Shown: positions 15,005-16,850 of the stretch, piece by piece
Layout of the letters: each line of letters starts with the position of its first letter
Position numbering within the stretch: position 1 is the stretch's first letter
Assembly (NCBI GenBank): GCA_025363325.1
Contig: JANYEF010000135.1
Span: forward strand, 1 to 16,850
DNA length: 16,850 nt
Direction: 5' to 3'
Source of the DNA: Nitrospira sp.
Lineage (GTDB): Bacteria > Nitrospirota > Nitrospiria > Nitrospirales > Nitrospiraceae
Notes under the pieces: model-generated
Databases searched by the model: none
Seen by the model: the letters and a program-made list of their open reading frames with translations, nothing else
Told to the model about the DNA's origin: nothing
Program-made: the position numbers and the translations under genes

Positions 15005-15132
15005 CTAGCAGGCTGCAAAAAATAGGTTTGGCTAGTTGATCTGGTTTGTTTTGTTTATCTGGCTAGTTTCGTTCACCCAAAAACCCAGACTGACCAGACA
15101 CACCAAATAAACCAAATCCAGCATCCTGCTAG
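15005..15132. repeat. hairpin repeat element between flgN and flgK (MITE/REP-like)
   Basis: The gap is bounded by inverted arms CTAGCAGG (15005-15012) and CCTGCTAG (15125-15132). They extend on the inner side as CTG and CAG with a two-base bulge. Inside are low-complexity T/G-rich and A/C-rich halves (CTGGTTTGTTTTGTTTATCTGG against CCAGACACACCAAATAAACC) that can pair imperfectly, so almost the whole element could fold into one long hairpin. It carries no gene. The right arm overlaps the flgN stop codon. Similar termini (TAGCAGGATGCTG) recall intergenic repeats I associate with Nitrospira genomes; that link is from memory and unverified. Confidence 0.6.
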
Positions 15133-15638
15133 CCTTTCTGTCGAAACATCAAAGCACCCATGCCCGATTGGTGAGGTTCTCCGGATCCGGAATAGAGCCC
15201 CAAAGGAGCCGGGGCCTGGCGCACGACGTTCAACCCCTTTCTAATGAATGCTTGTAGGCTGTTCAGGATGCCGGCATTGATCGATATCTCGTGACGAAGC
15301 ACACGAATCTTCCCGGCCATCCTCGTATACAACGCTTCCAACCCCTGGGCCTCGGCGGTCTCAAGCCGCTCCAGAATGATGCTCAAGGATATCGCCGACG
15401 GAGCAAGATTCCAACGATCAGCCAACCGCATGACCCAAGCCGTCCGTTCCGTCTCAAGCAGAAGAAGATCATCCAACAGTGTGGCTCGCTGACGATTAAC
15501 CTCAGCCATGTCTGTCAATGCAAGCGTTCTGAGAGCTTGTCGCTCCCGTTGGATATTGTGTGCCAGAGCATCACACTGCGCCTCTTCACGGCGTAGGATA
15601 TGATCGAGTTGCTGGAGAGCTGTCACGATGTCCTGCAT
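15129..15638 (-). CDS. flgN: FlgN, export chaperone for FlgK and FlgL
   Basis: The 169-residue, mostly helical product fits FlgN. It starts with an amphipathic helix rich in leucine and glutamate (ALQQLDHILRREEAQCDAL), has the central TDMAEVNRQRATLLDDLLLLE region, and ends with a C-terminal helix (NSLQAFIRKGLNVVRQ) that should bind the junction proteins. FlgN sequences vary widely, so the call also rests on position: between flgM and flgK, as in many flagellar loci. The ATG at 15638 has a weak ribosome site. The last codons and the TAG stop lie at the edge of the adjoining hairpin element, so the extreme C-terminus may have been altered by its insertion. Confidence 0.85.
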   Translation of the reverse strand: MQDIVTALQQLDHILRREEAQCDALAHNIQRERQALRTLALTDMAEVNRQRATLLDDLLLLETERTAWVMRLADRWNLAPSAISLSIILERLETAEAQGLEALYTRMAGKIRVLRHEISINAGILNSLQAFIRKGLNVVRQAPAPLGLYSGSGEPHQSGMGALMFRQKG

Positions 15639-15752
15639 AGTTCTCGGTACCCGTGAAGCGGGAAGTGGAAAATATCTGTCGATCTGATGATGTGATGATT
15701 GGTCGGAAACTCAACAGGTCAACAGACTCCGGCACGATATCCTCACAGCCTG

Positions 15753-16055
15753 TTAGAGAACCGCGTCGGTGAGCGTCTGACGAATGACGGCGTCGGCTAC
15801 TTTTTTCGCCGACACGGTGTACGTCCCGGCGTCCACCGATTGGCTAATCCGTTCAATTCGCTCTTTGCGTGCGGCATCTGGCTGATCAGCCAACGCCTTG
15901 ATCCGCTGGATCTCTTTTGCCTGATCAGAGATCTGCACCCGATCCTGGCGTCCGTCCTGTCGTGTCTGCGGCTTCGCGCTGACACCATCGGCTCCTTGGA
16001 CACCGAGTAGGAGTTTGGCAAGGTGATCTGGCTTGCCATGACCGGAGATCTGCAT
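15753..16055 (-). CDS. flgM: FlgM, anti-sigma-28 factor
   Basis: The 100-residue product has the FlgM layout: a disordered, polar N-terminal half rich in Gln, Asp and Lys, and a C-terminal sigma-28-binding segment (ERISQSVDAGTYTVSAKKVADAVI, with the family's typical V..G.Y.V...KVA pattern). FlgM holds FliA inactive until the hook is complete, then is exported. The ATG at 16055 follows GAGGAG about 8 bases upstream. It lies 35 bases after flgJ. A sigma-28-like promoter inside the end of flgJ would let FliA drive its own inhibitor, as in enterics. About 114 bases separate it from flgN. Confidence 0.93.
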   Translation of the reverse strand: MQISGHGKPDHLAKLLLGVQGADGVSAKPQTRQDGRQDRVQISDQAKEIQRIKALADQPDAARKERIERISQSVDAGTYTVSAKKVADAVIRQTLTDAVL

Positions 16056-16090
16056 GACGATGGCTCCTCTCTGTTCTTTCTTCTACGAGT

Positions 16091-16495
16091 TCACCCCGAT
16101 ATCCTCGTGAGAGTGGGGCGATGATCCTTGTCGACTCCTCTATCGGCTATCGGCCCTGAAAACTTGAGGGAGGGAGCATTTTTTTCTGTGTACTCATGAA
16201 TCATTTTTGCCAGCCCAAGCCCCCCAGCCTCGGAAGCCAACCGGCCAATCTCCTGGTCATAAAAGGAGTAAAAGTAGGCTCCCCCCTTGTTCTCCAATGC
16301 CCCCTTCGGAACCGTTTCTCTCATCACTTTCAAGAGATTAGAGATAAAGTAGGCTTCAAATTCATGGGCTGCCTGCTTAAGATCAGCCAGTTGCCCCAGC
16401 TGGCCAGGAGCACGGACTTCAGGAACTCGCAACAAACCAAGCTGGGTCTCGGCCATATTACCAATCGGGCTACCCATCTTGATATCGCTATACAC
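16091..16495 (-). CDS. flgJ: FlgJ-type rod-binding protein without muramidase domain
   Basis: The 134-residue product corresponds only to the N-terminal rod-binding/rod-cap domain of FlgJ. The conserved region is AAHEFEAYFISNLLKVMRETVP (about 42-63), followed by AYFYSFYDQEIGRLASEAGGLGLAKMIHEY (about 73-102). The C-terminal peptidoglycan hydrolase domain of the enterobacterial protein is absent, as in many non-gammaproteobacteria where a separate enzyme does that job. Translation starts at GTG (16495) with GGAG about 8 bases upstream. It follows flgI by 42 bases and precedes flgM by 35, so it is in the same operon. Its 3' end also contains a candidate sigma-28 promoter for flgM. Confidence 0.92.
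   Translation of the reverse strand: MYSDIKMGSPIGNMAETQLGLLRVPEVRAPGQLGQLADLKQAAHEFEAYFISNLLKVMRETVPKGALENKGGAYFYSFYDQEIGRLASEAGGLGLAKMIHEYTEKNAPSLKFSGPIADRGVDKDHRPTLTRISG
16140..16167 (-). promoter_or_regulatory. candidate sigma-28 (FliA) promoter of flgM, inside flgJ
   Basis: On the minus strand TCAAGTTT (16167-16160) is followed by a 12-base spacer and GCCGATAG (16147-16140). Each box matches 7 of 8 FliA consensus positions. A second, overlapping GCCGATAG lies at 16154-16147, too close to the -35 box to serve with it. The site is about 85 bases before the flgM ATG. Part of the match is constrained by FlgJ coding sequence, but its position is as expected. Confidence 0.6.
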
Positions 16496-16537
16496 GGTTA
16501 CTCTCCATTACCATATTCATATAATTCAATATTTTAG

Positions 16538-16850
16538 CTATACAACATCAAGGTTAGCCTGAAGGGCTCCAGCTGCTCTAAGCGCTGAGAGAATTGCAAC
16601 CAAGTCCCTGGGGGTCACCCCGACAGCATTCAGTGCTCGTACCACTTCCCCGAGTGTAACCGTTTCATCCACCACCACTAGTCTGGACTCCTGCTCTTTT
16701 ACTTCCGTTTGAACATCTTCGGTCACGGTCGTTTGTCCGCCAGTGGACCCAAGTAACGGAGCAGGGGGCTGCGACACATTAACCGTATTCTTCACCGAGA
16801 TCGTAAGATTGCCATGGGAAATGGCGCAGGTAGAGATACGAACATGTTCC
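16538..16850 (-). CDS. flgI: FlgI, flagellar P-ring protein (C-terminal part; 5' end beyond window)
   Basis: The frame is open from the right edge to a TAG at 16538, giving the last 103 residues of FlgI. The visible part shows the typical C-terminus: VRIS...ISHGNLTISV, then a Pro-rich loop with SQPPAPL and GGQTTV, and the closing segment LGEVVRALNAVGVTPRDLVAILSALRAAGAL. FlgI is exported to the periplasm and forms the P ring around the rod. A Cys (in STCAISHG) stands where many homologues have Val or Ala. flgJ follows after 42 bases, so both are in one operon. Confidence 0.95.
   Translation of the reverse strand, partial: EHVRISTCAISHGNLTISVKNTVNVSQPPAPLLGSTGGQTTVTEDVQTEVKEQESRLVVVDETVTLGEVVRALNAVGVTPRDLVAILSALRAAGALQANLDVV

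Noticed and set aside
15639..15752. Sigma-28-like TTGAGTTT upstream of flgN
   Set aside because: No GCCGATAA-like box follows at the right distance, so there is no support for a promoter.

Overview
The window comes from a flagellated Gram-negative-type bacterium: a P-ring gene (flgI) is present and the base composition looks moderately GC-rich. The gene order flgI-flgJ-flgM-flgN-flgK-flgL-csrA-fliW, the CsrA/FliW pair and the style of the intergenic repeats suggest a Nitrospira-like (Nitrospirota) genome. That taxonomic call is inference; there is no rRNA or other decisive marker here.

Right part (about 11,860-16,850, minus strand): a late flagellar block. From right to left it holds the 3' end of flgI (P-ring), flgJ (rod-capping domain only), flgM (anti-sigma-28), flgN (export chaperone), flgK and flgL (hook-filament junction), csrA and fliW (flagellin translation control). 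Two sequences resembling sigma-28 (FliA) promoters were found by eye: one directly before csrA, with the exact 11-base spacer, and one inside the end of flgJ that would drive flgM. The flgN-flgK gap is filled by a hairpin repeat element that also supplies the flgN stop codon.

Middle part (about 6,056-11,759): a signalling module. On the plus strand, a DUF3391/HD-GYP-type protein is translationally coupled (TGATG) to a large cytoplasmic hybrid histidine kinase with the order PAS-PAS-HisKA-HATPase-REC-REC-Hpt. Divergently, on the minus strand, a small ORF is coupled (ATGA) to a YcgR-like PilZ protein, a likely c-di-GMP-responsive flagellar brake. The shared intergenic region carries back-to-back sigma-28-like promoters, which would place c-di-GMP turnover, c-di-GMP response and a phosphorelay in the late flagellar regulon.

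Left part (1-5,802, minus strand): four overlapping genes that look like one operon for surface glycan or flagellin glycosylation. They encode a methyltransferase-glycosyltransferase-methyltransferase fusion, an SDR-type sugar epimerase/dehydratase lacking the usual catalytic Tyr, a DegT-family sugar aminotransferase, and a GT8-like glycosyltransferase cut by the window edge. A sigma-54-type -24/-12 promoter lies upstream. Its position next to flagellar genes makes flagellin glycosylation the best guess, but this is not proven.

No tRNA, rRNA, CRISPR array, transposase or phage gene was seen.
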